The position numbers and the translations under genes were made by a program. DNA of 64,000 nt from Variovorax paradoxus (lineage in GTDB: Bacteria; Pseudomonadota; Gammaproteobacteria; Burkholderiales; Burkholderiaceae_C). This document shows, one piece after another, positions 18,979-28,851 of the stretch. The stretch covers positions 1,302,001-1,366,000 of the forward strand of contig NZ_LR743508.1 in the NCBI RefSeq assembly GCF_902712855.1, read 5' to 3'. The stretch's first letter is position 1; the number at the start of each line of letters is the position of its first letter. Under the pieces are notes generated by a model that saw only the letters and a list, made by a program, of their open reading frames with translations, was not told where the DNA came from and made no database searches.

Positions 18979-19707
18979 ATGACAGTCATCAAGAAGCTGG
19001 TCACCTTGCTGCGCGGCAGCGCACGCGAAATCGGCGAGAGCGTTGTCGACAGCAACGCCACGCGCATCTACGAACAGGAAATCATCGACGCCAGGCACAG
19101 CATCGAGAAGGCCAAGGGCGACCTCACGGGCGTGATGGCCAAGGAGATGCAGTCGGCTCGCGAGATCGAGCGCCTGAAGAACGAGGCCGCCCGCTACGAG
19201 GGCCTGGCGCTCGAGGCGCTCAACAAGACGCAGGAGGGCCTGGCGCTCGACGTGGCCTCCAAGGTCGGCCTGCTCGAACAGGAACTCGAAGAGCAGGCCA
19301 AGGCACATGCGTCCTACGCGCTGCAGGTGTCCAAGCTCAAGGAGCTCATCAAGTCGGCAGAGGCGCGCATCCGCGAACACGAGCGCGAGATCAACATCGC
19401 CAAGACCACCGAGAGCGTGTACCGCGCGACGCAGTCGATTTCCGAGAACATCGGCAGCGGCGGCTCCCGTCTGGCCAACGCGCGTGAGTCGCTGGAACGC
19501 ATCCGTGCGCGCCACGAAGACCTGTCCGACCGCATGACCGCGAGCCAGCAGCTCGAGAACGAGTTCGGGCACGGCGCGCTCGAGAAGAAGCTCGCCGCCG
19601 CGGGTATCGGCAACGACGCCGACCGCACCGGCAAGGTGATGGAGCGCATCCGCGCGCGCCAGGCCGGCAACGGCACGGCAACCGGCACGGGCAACGGAGC
19701 GCAATAG
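18979..19707 (+). CDS. pspA: PspA/IM30-family membrane-stress protein
   Basis: 242 residues, almost entirely alpha-helical coiled coil, as in PspA/Vipp1 (ESCRT-III-like bacterial proteins). The N-terminal helix MTVIKKLVTLLRGSAREIGE is amphipathic and should bind stressed membrane. The region AKEMQSAREIERLKNEAARYEG matches the long hairpin of the fold. The C-terminal tail is low-complexity Gly/Thr-rich. It lies 12 bases after yjfI, so this is the YjfJ-like branch rather than canonical PspA of the pspABC operon, and no pspB/pspC/pspF is present. Predicted role: polymerising on and repairing the inner membrane. Confidence 0.92.
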   Translation: MTVIKKLVTLLRGSAREIGESVVDSNATRIYEQEIIDARHSIEKAKGDLTGVMAKEMQSAREIERLKNEAARYEGLALEALNKTQEGLALDVASKVGLLEQELEEQAKAHASYALQVSKLKELIKSAEARIREHEREINIAKTTESVYRATQSISENIGSGGSRLANARESLERIRARHEDLSDRMTASQQLENEFGHGALEKKLAAAGIGNDADRTGKVMERIRARQAGNGTATGTGNGAQ

Positions 19708-19709
19708 CC

Positions 19710-20075
19710 ATGCGCGCCAAGCCGGTTCGCTGGCAGGGCTCGGACGAGGCGATACGCGCCGTCCAGGTGGCGTTCGACGTGGAGGAGGCGGTGCTCGAGG
19801 CGGTGCGCACCGCCGCCTTCGAGCAGCATGTGTCCACGTCGGACCAGATCCGGCAGGTGCTGGGCCTGGCGACCACGTCGAAGCCGAAGAGGCCGCGCCT
19901 CACGGTGTCGCTGAGCGGGGCCGACTATGAATTCCTGGCGCAGCGCTACGGCCTCGCGGCCGACGACCGCCTGGCCATCAAGGAGAGGGCCACGCGCGAC
20001 CTGATCGCCTTCGCAGGAACGACGGCAGTGGAACGAAAGAAGGGCACCGGCACAGGGAAGCCGGGCCGTAGGTAG
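19710..20075 (+). CDS. Hypothetical protein with two ribbon-helix-helix-like segments
   Basis: 121 residues, starting two bases after the PspA stop. Two stretches have a short strand followed by two helices: AVQVAFDVEEAVLEAVRTAA with the next helix around residue 45, and RLTVSLSGADYEFLAQRYGL with its helix around residue 90. This resembles ribbon-helix-helix DNA-binding units in tandem, but I cannot assign a family. The ends are basic (KPKRPR and KKGTGTGKPGRR), consistent with nucleic-acid binding. It may be the operon's regulator. Unrecognised otherwise. Confidence 0.75.
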   Translation: MRAKPVRWQGSDEAIRAVQVAFDVEEAVLEAVRTAAFEQHVSTSDQIRQVLGLATTSKPKRPRLTVSLSGADYEFLAQRYGLAADDRLAIKERATRDLIAFAGTTAVERKKGTGTGKPGRR

Positions 20076-20130
20076 CAGCAAGCAGCCAAGCCGAAGAACA
20101 ACGAACAACAACCCGCACGCGGGAGGATCA

Positions 20131-20784
20131 ATGGGCAATTTCATGGGCGCGGTGACGGCATACCCGACCGCGATCTACACGGTGCTGCTCGGCGTCGTGG
20201 TGATCTACTGGGTGCTCGCGATGCTCGGCATGGTCGACATCGAACACAGCGGACTGGACGTGGACGTCGGCGTACACACGCACGCCGACGGCGATGCCAG
20301 CGACATCGGCCATCTCGCCAGCTATGTGGTGGCCCTGGGACTGAACGGCGTGCCGTTCTCGGTGGCCGTGAGCCTGCTGGTGCTGGTCTCGTGGACGGTC
20401 TGCTGTCTCGGCGGCGAGTGGTTGCTGCCGCTGGTGCCGACATTGCCGCTGCAGCTGCTGGCCGGCACGGTGCTGCTGGTGGCCAGCGCGGTCATCGCCA
20501 TTCCCGTCACCGCCGTGGCGATCCGCCCGCTGCGCGGCCTGTTCGTGAGCCACACGGCCGTGACCAACGCCGCGCTGGTCGGCCAGCTCTGCCGCGTCGT
20601 CACCGGCGTGGTCAACGAGAAGGACGGCCGCGCCGAGGTGGCGCGGCGCGGTGCCAGCCTGAACATCCGCGTCTGGGCCGCGACGCCCAACACCCTCAAG
20701 CGCGGCTCGCAGGCCCTGATCGTCGAGTACGACGAGGTGGCCGCGCGCTACCTCATCGCCGCGCACGACGATCACCTCGCCTGA
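20131..20784 (+). CDS. yqiJ: YqiJ-like inner-membrane protein with OB-fold tail
   Basis: 217 residues. Membrane segments lie at about 12-34, 70-95 and 105-132. A soluble C-terminal beta-rich domain of about 75 residues follows (ALVGQLCRVVTGVVNEKDGR to YLIAAHDDHLA), as in the NfeD/YqiJ OB-fold proteins that accompany flotillins. NfeD-type partners assist flotillin assembly in membrane microdomains. The gene directly precedes the flotillin yqiK, the same order as in E. coli. Confidence 0.85.
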   Translation: MGNFMGAVTAYPTAIYTVLLGVVVIYWVLAMLGMVDIEHSGLDVDVGVHTHADGDASDIGHLASYVVALGLNGVPFSVAVSLLVLVSWTVCCLGGEWLLPLVPTLPLQLLAGTVLLVASAVIAIPVTAVAIRPLRGLFVSHTAVTNAALVGQLCRVVTGVVNEKDGRAEVARRGASLNIRVWAATPNTLKRGSQALIVEYDEVAARYLIAAHDDHLA

Positions 20785-20865
20785 ACGACGCGTTCGCGCG
20801 CGCCCTTGCGGCGCGCCGCATCCTTCACCCTGTTTCTTTCGCTCTCAAAGCAATCTGGAGAAAAA

Positions 20866-23034
20866 ATGGAGCCCATCATCTTCGCCATCGTCATACTGGC
20901 CGTCGTCATCCTCGGCCTGTTCGCGATGTTCGCCAAGTTCTATCGCAAGATCGAGCAGGGCCACGCACTCATCGTGAACACGCTGCGCGCGGAGCCCGAG
21001 GTGACCTTTACCGGGCGCATGGTCTATCCGATCATCCACAAGGCCGAGCTGATGGACATCTCGGTCAAGACGATCGAGATCGACCGCTCGGGCAACGAGG
21101 GCCTGATCTGCCGCGACAACATCCGTGCGGACATCAAGGTGAAGTTCTTCGTGCGCGTGAACAAGACCGCCGACGACGTGCTGAAGGTGGCGCAGGGCAT
21201 CGGCTGCGCGCGGGCCTCCAATCACGAGACGCTGGAGGAGCTGTTCTCCGCCAAGTTCTCGGAAGCGCTGAAGACGGTGGGCAAGTCGATGGACTTCGTC
21301 GACCTCTACCAGGCGCGCGACAACTTCCGTGACCAGATCGTGAGCCAGATCGGCAACGACCTCTCGGGCTATGTGCTGGAAGACGCGGCCATCGATTTTC
21401 TCGAGCAGACTCCGCTGTCGGAACTCGACTCGAACAACATCCTCGACGCCCAGGGCATCAAGAAGATCACCGAGCTCACCGCGGTGGAGCATGTGCGCAC
21501 CAACGAGCTGCGCCGCAACGAGGAAATGCAGATCAAGAAGAAGAACGTCGAGACGCAGGAAGCCCTGCTAGAACTCGAGCGCCAGCAGGCCGACGCCACC
21601 GCGCGACAGCAGCGTGAGATCGCCAGCGTGCGCGCCCGCGAGGAGGCCGAGACCGCCAAGATCCAGGCCGAGGAGCGCACCAAGTCCGAGACCGCGCGCC
21701 TGGTTGCCGAGCAGTCCGTGTCGGTGCAGCAGGAGAACGTGCAGCGCGAGAAGGAAGTGGCCGAGAACAACCGCAAGCGCGCGGTGGCCGTCGAGGAAGA
21801 AAAGGTCATCCGCGCCCGCGACCTCGAGATCGTCGATCGCGAGAAGGAAGTGACGCTGCAGCGCATCGAGAAGGACAAGGCCGTCGAAGTGCAGAAGAAG
21901 GCGATTGCCGACGTGATCCGCGAGCGCATCGTGGTCGAGCGCACGGTGGCCGAGCAGGAAGAGGCCATCAAGGAGTTGCGCGTGGTGGCGGAGGCCGAGC
22001 GCACCAAGAAGTCGGTCGTGATCATGGCCGAGGGGCAGGCCGAAGAGAAGATGGTCATCGACCTGAAGCAGGCCGAGACACAGGAAAGACGCGCGCGCCA
22101 CAAGGCCGCCGAAGAACTCACGCTGGCCGATGCCAAGCTGAAGGTGGCGGAGCGCGACGCCGAGTCGAAGAAGCGCGAAGCCGAAGGCGTGGAAGCCATC
22201 TCGGCCGCGCCGGGGCTGGCGGCCGCCAAGGTCGAGATCGCCACCGCGCAGGCGAAGCTCGCGAGCTTCGAGGCGGAGGCTTCGGGCAAGGAAAAGCTCG
22301 GCCTGGCCGACGTGCATGTGCGCCAGGCCGATGCCGACGCGATCCTGAAGGCGGGGCAGGCCGACGCGCAGGTCATCGAGGCCCGTTCGCAGGCCGAGGC
22401 CGCCGGCATGCGTGCCAAGTTCGAGGCCGAAGCCTCGGGCAAGGAAAAGCTCGGGCTCGCCGAAGTCAACGTGCGCACGGCCGACGCCGAGGCCACGCTC
22501 AAGTCGGGCCAGGCCGATGCGCAGGTCATCGAGGCGCGCTTCGGTGCCGAGGCCAAGGGCCTGCACGAGAAGTTCGAGGCCATGAAGTCCATGAGTCCCG
22601 AGACGCGCGACCACGAGGAGTTCCGCATGCGTCTGGAGAAGTCGCACATCGAGACGCTCAAGGGCATCGACGCGCAGACGTCCATCGCCAAGGAACAGGC
22701 TGAGGTGCTGGGCACCGCGCTGGCCAACGCCAAGATCGACATCGTGGGCGGCCAGGGCGACTACTTCGACAGCTTCGTGCGCTCGCTGTCGGTGGGCAAG
22801 GGCATCGACGGCGTCATCTCCAAGAGCAACGCGCTGCAGGTGGCCTTCAAGGACCAGCTCTCGGGCGAGCGCGACGTGGTGAAGGACCTGCGCGATATCG
22901 TCGGCGCGCTGGGCACCTCGTCGGGCGAGATCCAGAACCTGAGCGTGGCCGCGCTGATGAACAAGATTGCCAGCGACGGCAGCGAAAGCCAGAAGAACGC
23001 ACTGCAGAACCTGATCTCCACATTCCGCAACTGA
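20866..23034 (+). CDS. yqiK: Flotillin family inner-membrane protein YqiK
   Basis: 722 residues; start ATG at 20866 with GGAGAA just upstream. An N-terminal anchor helix (3-25) is followed by an SPFH domain (about 30-210; ICRDNIRADIKVKFFVRVN) and a long coiled coil of Glu/Ala/Lys-rich repeats to about residue 600. Within it a 52-residue unit containing FEAEASGKEKLGLA is duplicated in tandem, at DNA positions from about 22268 and 22424. The C-terminus is less charged (VALRDIVG-like helices). Flotillins form oligomeric membrane platforms; together with PspA this points to membrane organisation under stress. Longer than E. coli YqiK because of the repeats. Confidence 0.92.
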   Translation: MEPIIFAIVILAVVILGLFAMFAKFYRKIEQGHALIVNTLRAEPEVTFTGRMVYPIIHKAELMDISVKTIEIDRSGNEGLICRDNIRADIKVKFFVRVNKTADDVLKVAQGIGCARASNHETLEELFSAKFSEALKTVGKSMDFVDLYQARDNFRDQIVSQIGNDLSGYVLEDAAIDFLEQTPLSELDSNNILDAQGIKKITELTAVEHVRTNELRRNEEMQIKKKNVETQEALLELERQQADATARQQREIASVRAREEAETAKIQAEERTKSETARLVAEQSVSVQQENVQREKEVAENNRKRAVAVEEEKVIRARDLEIVDREKEVTLQRIEKDKAVEVQKKAIADVIRERIVVERTVAEQEEAIKELRVVAEAERTKKSVVIMAEGQAEEKMVIDLKQAETQERRARHKAAEELTLADAKLKVAERDAESKKREAEGVEAISAAPGLAAAKVEIATAQAKLASFEAEASGKEKLGLADVHVRQADADAILKAGQADAQVIEARSQAEAAGMRAKFEAEASGKEKLGLAEVNVRTADAEATLKSGQADAQVIEARFGAEAKGLHEKFEAMKSMSPETRDHEEFRMRLEKSHIETLKGIDAQTSIAKEQAEVLGTALANAKIDIVGGQGDYFDSFVRSLSVGKGIDGVISKSNALQVAFKDQLSGERDVVKDLRDIVGALGTSSGEIQNLSVAALMNKIASDGSESQKNALQNLISTFRN

Positions 23035-23048
23035 ACCGGGGGCGCGCG

Positions 23049-23594
23049 ATGAATCCGACTCTGAAATGCAGCTGTCCGGCTCGCGGTGCCCTGCGGCCAG
23101 TCGCGCTGGCCGAGGCATTGCTCGCGGCGCAGTGCGGTGACTGCGGGGGCATGCTCATGGGCATGGACGATTGGCGGGCCTGGAAGGCCGGCGACGAAGA
23201 CCGCGTGCCACATGCGGTCGACGACGAGATCATCGAGGTGTTCGATGCCACCGGCGTGCGCCATTGCCCGGAGTGCGAGCGCCTGATGCAGCGCCTGCGC
23301 GTGAGCGCGGGCCCCGACTTCCGCATCGACCGCTGCGTTGCCTGCCAGAACCTCTGGTTCGACAAGGGCGAGTGGCGTGCCATCGTGAGCCGTGGGCTGG
23401 CCGGCCGTCTCGACGAGCTGCTCTCCGACGGCTGGCAGCGACGCCTGCAGACCGAGGAAGTGCGCGAGGCGCGCCTCGCCGCGCTGCGCCGGCGCTATGG
23501 CGACGAATGCATCGACGAGCTGGACCGCATCCGAGCCTGGCTCGACACCCAGCCCCACCGCGACGAGCTGCTCGCACTGCTGCGCGCGGACTGA
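23049..23594 (+). CDS. Zinc-ribbon (TFIIB-like zf) protein
   Basis: 181 residues with eight cysteines in two groups: C7/C9 with C29/C32, and C73/C76 with C96/C99 (CPEC and CVAC knuckles). The second set ends NLWFDKGEW, the signature of the zf-TFIIB family of small bacterial zinc ribbons. The C-terminal third is helical and charged. It lies between the flotillin (14 bases) and the giant ATPase (12 bases), so co-expression is nearly certain. It probably acts as an adaptor or nucleic-acid-binding accessory; no enzymatic motif is seen. Confidence 0.88.
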   Translation: MNPTLKCSCPARGALRPVALAEALLAAQCGDCGGMLMGMDDWRAWKAGDEDRVPHAVDDEIIEVFDATGVRHCPECERLMQRLRVSAGPDFRIDRCVACQNLWFDKGEWRAIVSRGLAGRLDELLSDGWQRRLQTEEVREARLAALRRRYGDECIDELDRIRAWLDTQPHRDELLALLRAD

Positions 23595-23606
23595 CCGCGC
23601 CGACCT

Positions 23607-26600
23607 ATGCAACCTACGCAAGAAACGGCAACGCCGCCCGGAACGGAGGCGCAGACCGAAGCCCTCGTGTCCGGCAGCGGCAGCTACGACCTGCTGAAGA
23701 AGCGGCTCGAGACCCAGGGCGAGAGCCTGCTGGTGAAGGCCCAGGCGCTCAACGAGCAGCGGCTCGCCGAGTTCGGCCGCTCCGACCAGACGCTGATACT
23801 GCGCACCCGCGCGCGAACCGAGAACAACGCGGTCGCGCGCGACCTGGTGCGCATCGGCGACCTGCTGCTGTTCGGCTACAACGTGTTCATCGGCCTGCGC
23901 AAGGAAACCGCGGTCGGAGACGTGTTCGGCCTCTACCGGCTGGTGGCGCCGGGCGACGCCGGGCCGGGCGCCGACAGCGACGAGCTCCAGCCCGTGCCGC
24001 TGGCCGGCAGCTTCCTCGAGGATGCACGCTTCGCGTCCGACTTCCGCGAGCTGTATGCCTATTACAAGCAGGCCACGCTGCTGCAACTGCGCGTGACGCA
24101 GGACAAGCTGCTCGCGGCCTTCCAGATCGGACAGCAGGTCACCGACGTGCGCGTGTTCCGCTGGGCCATCGAGCGCGACGGGCGCATCAGCTACATCGAC
24201 AACCGCGGCGAGCGCGACATCGCGCTGCCCGCGAGCCACGACTTCGAATGGACGGTGGCCACGCGCGAAGACCACGTCGGCGGCAAGCATCCGCACGTCA
24301 ACGTGCTCGACACCGTCTTCGTCGAGACGCTGGGTGGCGACCTCACGATCAAGATCGAGAACAACACCGAGACCGGGCTGGGCATCTACAGCGAGCCGGT
24401 GGAAGACCGCAGCCAGTCGCTGGCCGACGCGGAGATCGCATGGGCGAAGCTGGGCATGCTGATACTGCTGCGCGTGAAGCCCTACCGCGAGCAGGTCACG
24501 CGCTACCTGGTCTTCAACATCCGCACGCAGCAGGTGGAGCGCATCGACGCCATCGGCGGCTCGTGCGTGCAGTTGCCGGAAGACCACGGCATCATCTTCC
24601 CGGGCGGCTACTACCTGCAGTCGGGCGAGCACAAGCGCTTCGACCTGCCCGCGGAGACGGTGGAGCACCTGCGCTTCAAGCGCATGCTGCGCTCGCCCAA
24701 CGGCGAGGACGTGGCCTACATCTTCTACGACCCGAAGCCCGGCCGCTATGCGCTCTTCAACTACAACCTGATCGACAAGAAGCTCGCGATACCGATCATC
24801 GCGAACGGCTACGCGCGGTTCGCGGACGGCCGCATCCTGGTGTTCCACGACAACGACGGCGAGCCGTCGCGCGTGCACCCGATGCAGCTGTGGCAGACGC
24901 CGTTCGCGAGCGAAGAGCACGTGAGCGCGCAGCCGCCCTCGACCGGGTTCTTCGGCAAGATCGGAAACGCCGAGCTGGTGCGCGGCGTGAGCGACCTGAT
25001 GGGCATTGCGCGTGCGGTGCGCGAGCAGGCGCCGACCAAGGCGGCCTACGAAGACCTCATACGCCAGTGCACCCGGGTGAGCGACGCCTACTTCTGGCTC
25101 GACGCGCCCGAGGCCGCCGGGCTCATGGGCGAACTGCGCAGCATCGCCGAGGTGGCACGCAGCACGCTGGCCGAGTTCGAGAAGGTCGACACCATCCGTC
25201 GCGAGACCGCGCGTGCGCTGGCCCGTGCGGAAGACGCGCAGCATGCGCTGCTGGTCGATATCGCGAGCACCCTCTGGCGTGCGCCCGACGATTTCGTGAA
25301 GGCGCTGGGCCGGCTGCGCGAACGCCGCGGCGCGCTGCAGATGCTCAAGGAGCTGCGCTACGCCGACCTGCCGCGCATCGCCGCGATGGACGCCGCGCTC
25401 GAGACCGAGCAGCAGCGCATCGGCGAGCGTGCCATGCAGTTCCTGGCGGCCGATACCGCCTTCGCCGGCCAGCGCCAGGCGCTCGACAAGCTGGCGCTCG
25501 AGTTGCCCAACCTCGGTACCTCGCCGGCGCTGGGGCAACTGCTGGCCACGCTCGACGAGCAGGCGGCCGGGCTCGACCTGCTGACCGAGCAGCTCGGCAG
25601 CCTGCCGGGCGGCGACGCGGTGATACGCACGTCGATCCTCGACCGCATCTCTCTGATCTACGCCGACATCAACCGCATGCGCGCCGATGCGCGCACGCGA
25701 CGCAAGTCGCTCGGCGCCACCGAAGCGCGCGCGGAGTTCGGTGCGCAGTTCAAGCTGTTCGGCCAGGCGGTCGAGAACGCGCTGGAGTTCGCCGACACGC
25801 CCGAGAAGTGCGACGACGCGCTCACGCGCCTGCTGGCGCAGCTGGAAGAGATCGAAGGCCGCTTCGCCGAGCAGGAAGACTTCCTGGCGGACATCGCCGA
25901 CAAGCGCGAGAACGTGTACGAGGCGCTGTCGGCGCGGCGCCAGAGCCTGGTCGAGGCGCGCCAGCGCCGCGCGCAGGGCTTGGTCGACGCGGCGGGGCGC
26001 ATCCTCGACGGCATTGCGCGGCGCATCGCACAGTTCGGCGAGCTGGGCCAAGTGCACAGCTACTTCGCGGCCGACCCGATGATCGGCAAGCTGCACACGC
26101 TGATCGCCGACCTGCGCTCACTCGGCGCAGCCGTGCCCGCGGACGAGCTCGACACCCGGCTGAAGACTGCGCGCGACCAGGCGCTGCGCGCGGTGCGCGA
26201 CAAGCGCGAACTGGTGAGCGAAGGCGGCGACACGCTGCGCCTGGGCCGCCACGCCTTCACGGTGCACCGCCAGCCGGTCGACCTGACGCTGGTGGCACGC
26301 GAGGAAGGCATGGCCTACCAGGTGACGGGCACCGACTACCAGAGCCCGGTGGAGGACGAGCGGCTGCAGGCCCTGCAGGCCTACTGGAACCAGACGCTGG
26401 TGTCCGAGACGCCCGAGCTCTCTCGCGCCGAATACCTCGCGGGCCGCCTGCTGGAGGCGCTGCTGGTCGGCAAAGCCGAACGCAGCTGGGCCGACGTGCG
26501 CACGCTGCTGGCCGAAGACCCGCAGCATCCGCAACTGCTGGAGATGGTGCGGCGCTTCGCCGCCGCCCGCTACCAGGAGGGCTACCAGAAGGGCATCCAT

Positions 26601-28850
26601 GACGACGACGCCTTGCGCCTGCTGGGCGCGTTGGTGCGCATGCAGGACCAGGCCGGCTTGCTGGCCTGGGGCCCGACCGAGCGCGCGCTGGCCTTGCTCC
26701 ACTGGCAGCACGGCCACCTGATCGCGCATCGCGAATCGCTGTTGCGCCGCGCGCGCGCGGCGCTGCAGATGCAGGAACTGTTCGGCCGGCAGGATGCGCT
26801 GCAGCAGCTCGAAGCCGACACCGCGCGCTCGTTGTTGCATTTCGCGCGCGACGTGCTGCCCGATCTGCTGCCGCTCGCGGACACCGCCGGCGAGGCGGAG
26901 CGGGAGGCCCACGAGGGGCGCGTCGCCACCTTGTGCGACCAGGCCGCGGCCTACCTCGTGCGCGAACTGGCGGCGCATGCGGGCGAGACCTGGGTGGTTT
27001 CCGGCGCGGGCGAAGACCTGGCTTCGGCGCTGCTGCGCGAGCTCGAACGCGGTGGGCGCCGCGAGGCCTGGCAGGCTGACCTCGACGCGGCACCACCCGC
27101 GGAGCGCTGGCGCCTGGCGCGCGACTGGGTGCAGGCGTATGCCATCCACCAAGCACCGCAATCTGCCGACTGGATCGACGACGCCGCCAGCGTGCTGGCG
27201 ATGCCGCTGAAGCGCACGCGCGTCAACGTGGCGCTCGATCAGTCCGTGGAAGGGCTTCGCAGCGAGCATCCGCGTGTGGTCGAAGGCCGCCTGACGCTGA
27301 ACCTCAACGACTTCTGGCGGCGTTTCCTGTTCCATGTGCAGCACGCGGTGCCGGGCTACGAGGCGTTGCAGCGCCTGCGCCATGCGCTGCTCGAACGCGA
27401 GAAGGCCCGCCTGAAGCTGAGCCAGTTCCAGGCCAAGCCGTTGTCGACCTTCGTTCGCAACCGGCTGATCGACGAGCTCTACTTGCCCATCATCGGCGAC
27501 AACCTCGCCAAGCAGATCGGCTCCGCCGGCGAAGGCAGCCGCACCGACCGCATGGGCCTGTTGCTGCTGATCTCGCCGCCGGGCTACGGCAAGACCACGC
27601 TCATGGAGTACGTGGCCGACCGGCTGGGCCTGATCTTCGTGCGCATCAACTGCCCTGCGCTGGGCCACGGCGTGACCGCCATCGATCCGGCCAACGCGCC
27701 CAACAGTGCCGCGCGGCTGGAACTCGAAAAGCTCAACCTGGGCCTGGCGATGGGCAGCAATGTGATGCTGTACCTCGACGACATCCAGCACACGAGCCCG
27801 GAGTTCCTGCAGAAGTTCATCGCGCTGGCCGACGGCACGCGCCGCATCGAGGGCGTCTGGAACGGCGAGCCGCGCAGCTACGACATGCGCGGCAAGCGCT
27901 TCGCGATCGTGATGGCGGGTAATCCGTACACCGAGTCGGGCGACGTGTTCAAGATCCCGGACATGCTGGCCAACCGGGCCGACATCTACAACCTGGGCGA
28001 CGTGCTGTCGGGCCGCGAGGCGGCGTTCGCGCTGTCGTACATCGAGAACAGCCTGACCTCCAACCCCACGCTAATGCCGCTGGCCTCGCGCGACCCGAAG
28101 GACGTGCAGCTGCTCGTGCAGATGGCGCAGGGCCACGAGGTGCCGAGCAGCGCGCTGTCGCATGCCTACAGCGCGGTCGAGCTGGAGGAGATCAAGGCGC
28201 TGCTGCAGCGGCTGTTCCGCGCGCGCGACCTGCTGCTGAAGGTGAACCTCGCGTACATCGAGTCGGCCGCGCAGCAGGAAAGCTACCGCGTGGTGCCGTC
28301 GTTCAAGCTGCAGGGCAGCTATCGCAACATGACCAAGCTCGCGGGCAGGATCACCGCGCTGATGCGCGACGACGAGCTCGATGCGCTGCTGCGCGACCAC
28401 TACCGTGGCGAAGCCCAGACCCTGACCACCGGCGCAGAGGAAAACCTGCTGCGCCTGGCCCAGTTGCTCGGCAGCCCGACGCCCGAGGAGGACGCGCGCT
28501 GGAAGTCGATCTGCGAAGAATTCGTACGCCAGCGCAAGCTCGGCGGCGACGATGTGGATGGCAGCCAGCGCATCGCCAGCAGCATGCTCGACGTGGCGCG
28601 CGCGGTCGATGCGCTCAAGCCGCAGCCGGTGCCGCCGGCCGAAGGCCCGAGCGACAGCCAGCGCCTGGCCGACGCGATGCTGCAGATCGCCGTGACCTAC
28701 CGCGAGCTGATCCTGCCGCTTGTGACGGCGACCGAACGCCGGCTCGAGCTCGACCGCTCGATCACGAAGGACATGGAGCGGCTGGCCTCCGAGGTGCAGG
28801 CCACGCGCGCTGCGCGGCCCCGCACGCCCAAACCCGACAAGGAGCAATGA
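23607..28850 (+). CDS. Giant AAA+ ATPase, 'DNA repair ATPase' (DUF3686) type
   Basis: 1747 residues. After a short helical start, residues of about 150-430 are beta-rich with repeating strand patterns (YLVFNIRTQQVERID; YALFNYNLIDKK; GRILVFHDND) that look like a beta-propeller. A long coiled-coil/helical region covers about 440-860, then a mixed region to 1270. The AAA+ module has Walker A SPPGYGKTT at 1323-1331, Walker B MLYLDDI ending 1393, and the family's NPY motif at 1439-1441. The tail is helical. The name 'DNA repair ATPase' is inherited annotation; no repair activity is shown here. It forms the core of the operon, one base before the PLD-fold gene. Confidence 0.92.
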   Translation: MQPTQETATPPGTEAQTEALVSGSGSYDLLKKRLETQGESLLVKAQALNEQRLAEFGRSDQTLILRTRARTENNAVARDLVRIGDLLLFGYNVFIGLRKETAVGDVFGLYRLVAPGDAGPGADSDELQPVPLAGSFLEDARFASDFRELYAYYKQATLLQLRVTQDKLLAAFQIGQQVTDVRVFRWAIERDGRISYIDNRGERDIALPASHDFEWTVATREDHVGGKHPHVNVLDTVFVETLGGDLTIKIENNTETGLGIYSEPVEDRSQSLADAEIAWAKLGMLILLRVKPYREQVTRYLVFNIRTQQVERIDAIGGSCVQLPEDHGIIFPGGYYLQSGEHKRFDLPAETVEHLRFKRMLRSPNGEDVAYIFYDPKPGRYALFNYNLIDKKLAIPIIANGYARFADGRILVFHDNDGEPSRVHPMQLWQTPFASEEHVSAQPPSTGFFGKIGNAELVRGVSDLMGIARAVREQAPTKAAYEDLIRQCTRVSDAYFWLDAPEAAGLMGELRSIAEVARSTLAEFEKVDTIRRETARALARAEDAQHALLVDIASTLWRAPDDFVKALGRLRERRGALQMLKELRYADLPRIAAMDAALETEQQRIGERAMQFLAADTAFAGQRQALDKLALELPNLGTSPALGQLLATLDEQAAGLDLLTEQLGSLPGGDAVIRTSILDRISLIYADINRMRADARTRRKSLGATEARAEFGAQFKLFGQAVENALEFADTPEKCDDALTRLLAQLEEIEGRFAEQEDFLADIADKRENVYEALSARRQSLVEARQRRAQGLVDAAGRILDGIARRIAQFGELGQVHSYFAADPMIGKLHTLIADLRSLGAAVPADELDTRLKTARDQALRAVRDKRELVSEGGDTLRLGRHAFTVHRQPVDLTLVAREEGMAYQVTGTDYQSPVEDERLQALQAYWNQTLVSETPELSRAEYLAGRLLEALLVGKAERSWADVRTLLAEDPQHPQLLEMVRRFAAARYQEGYQKGIHDDDALRLLGALVRMQDQAGLLAWGPTERALALLHWQHGHLIAHRESLLRRARAALQMQELFGRQDALQQLEADTARSLLHFARDVLPDLLPLADTAGEAEREAHEGRVATLCDQAAAYLVRELAAHAGETWVVSGAGEDLASALLRELERGGRREAWQADLDAAPPAERWRLARDWVQAYAIHQAPQSADWIDDAASVLAMPLKRTRVNVALDQSVEGLRSEHPRVVEGRLTLNLNDFWRRFLFHVQHAVPGYEALQRLRHALLEREKARLKLSQFQAKPLSTFVRNRLIDELYLPIIGDNLAKQIGSAGEGSRTDRMGLLLLISPPGYGKTTLMEYVADRLGLIFVRINCPALGHGVTAIDPANAPNSAARLELEKLNLGLAMGSNVMLYLDDIQHTSPEFLQKFIALADGTRRIEGVWNGEPRSYDMRGKRFAIVMAGNPYTESGDVFKIPDMLANRADIYNLGDVLSGREAAFALSYIENSLTSNPTLMPLASRDPKDVQLLVQMAQGHEVPSSALSHAYSAVELEEIKALLQRLFRARDLLLKVNLAYIESAAQQESYRVVPSFKLQGSYRNMTKLAGRITALMRDDELDALLRDHYRGEAQTLTTGAEENLLRLAQLLGSPTPEEDARWKSICEEFVRQRKLGGDDVDGSQRIASSMLDVARAVDALKPQPVPPAEGPSDSQRLADAMLQIAVTYRELILPLVTATERRLELDRSITKDMERLASEVQATRAARPRTPKPDKEQ

Positions 28851-28851
28851 C

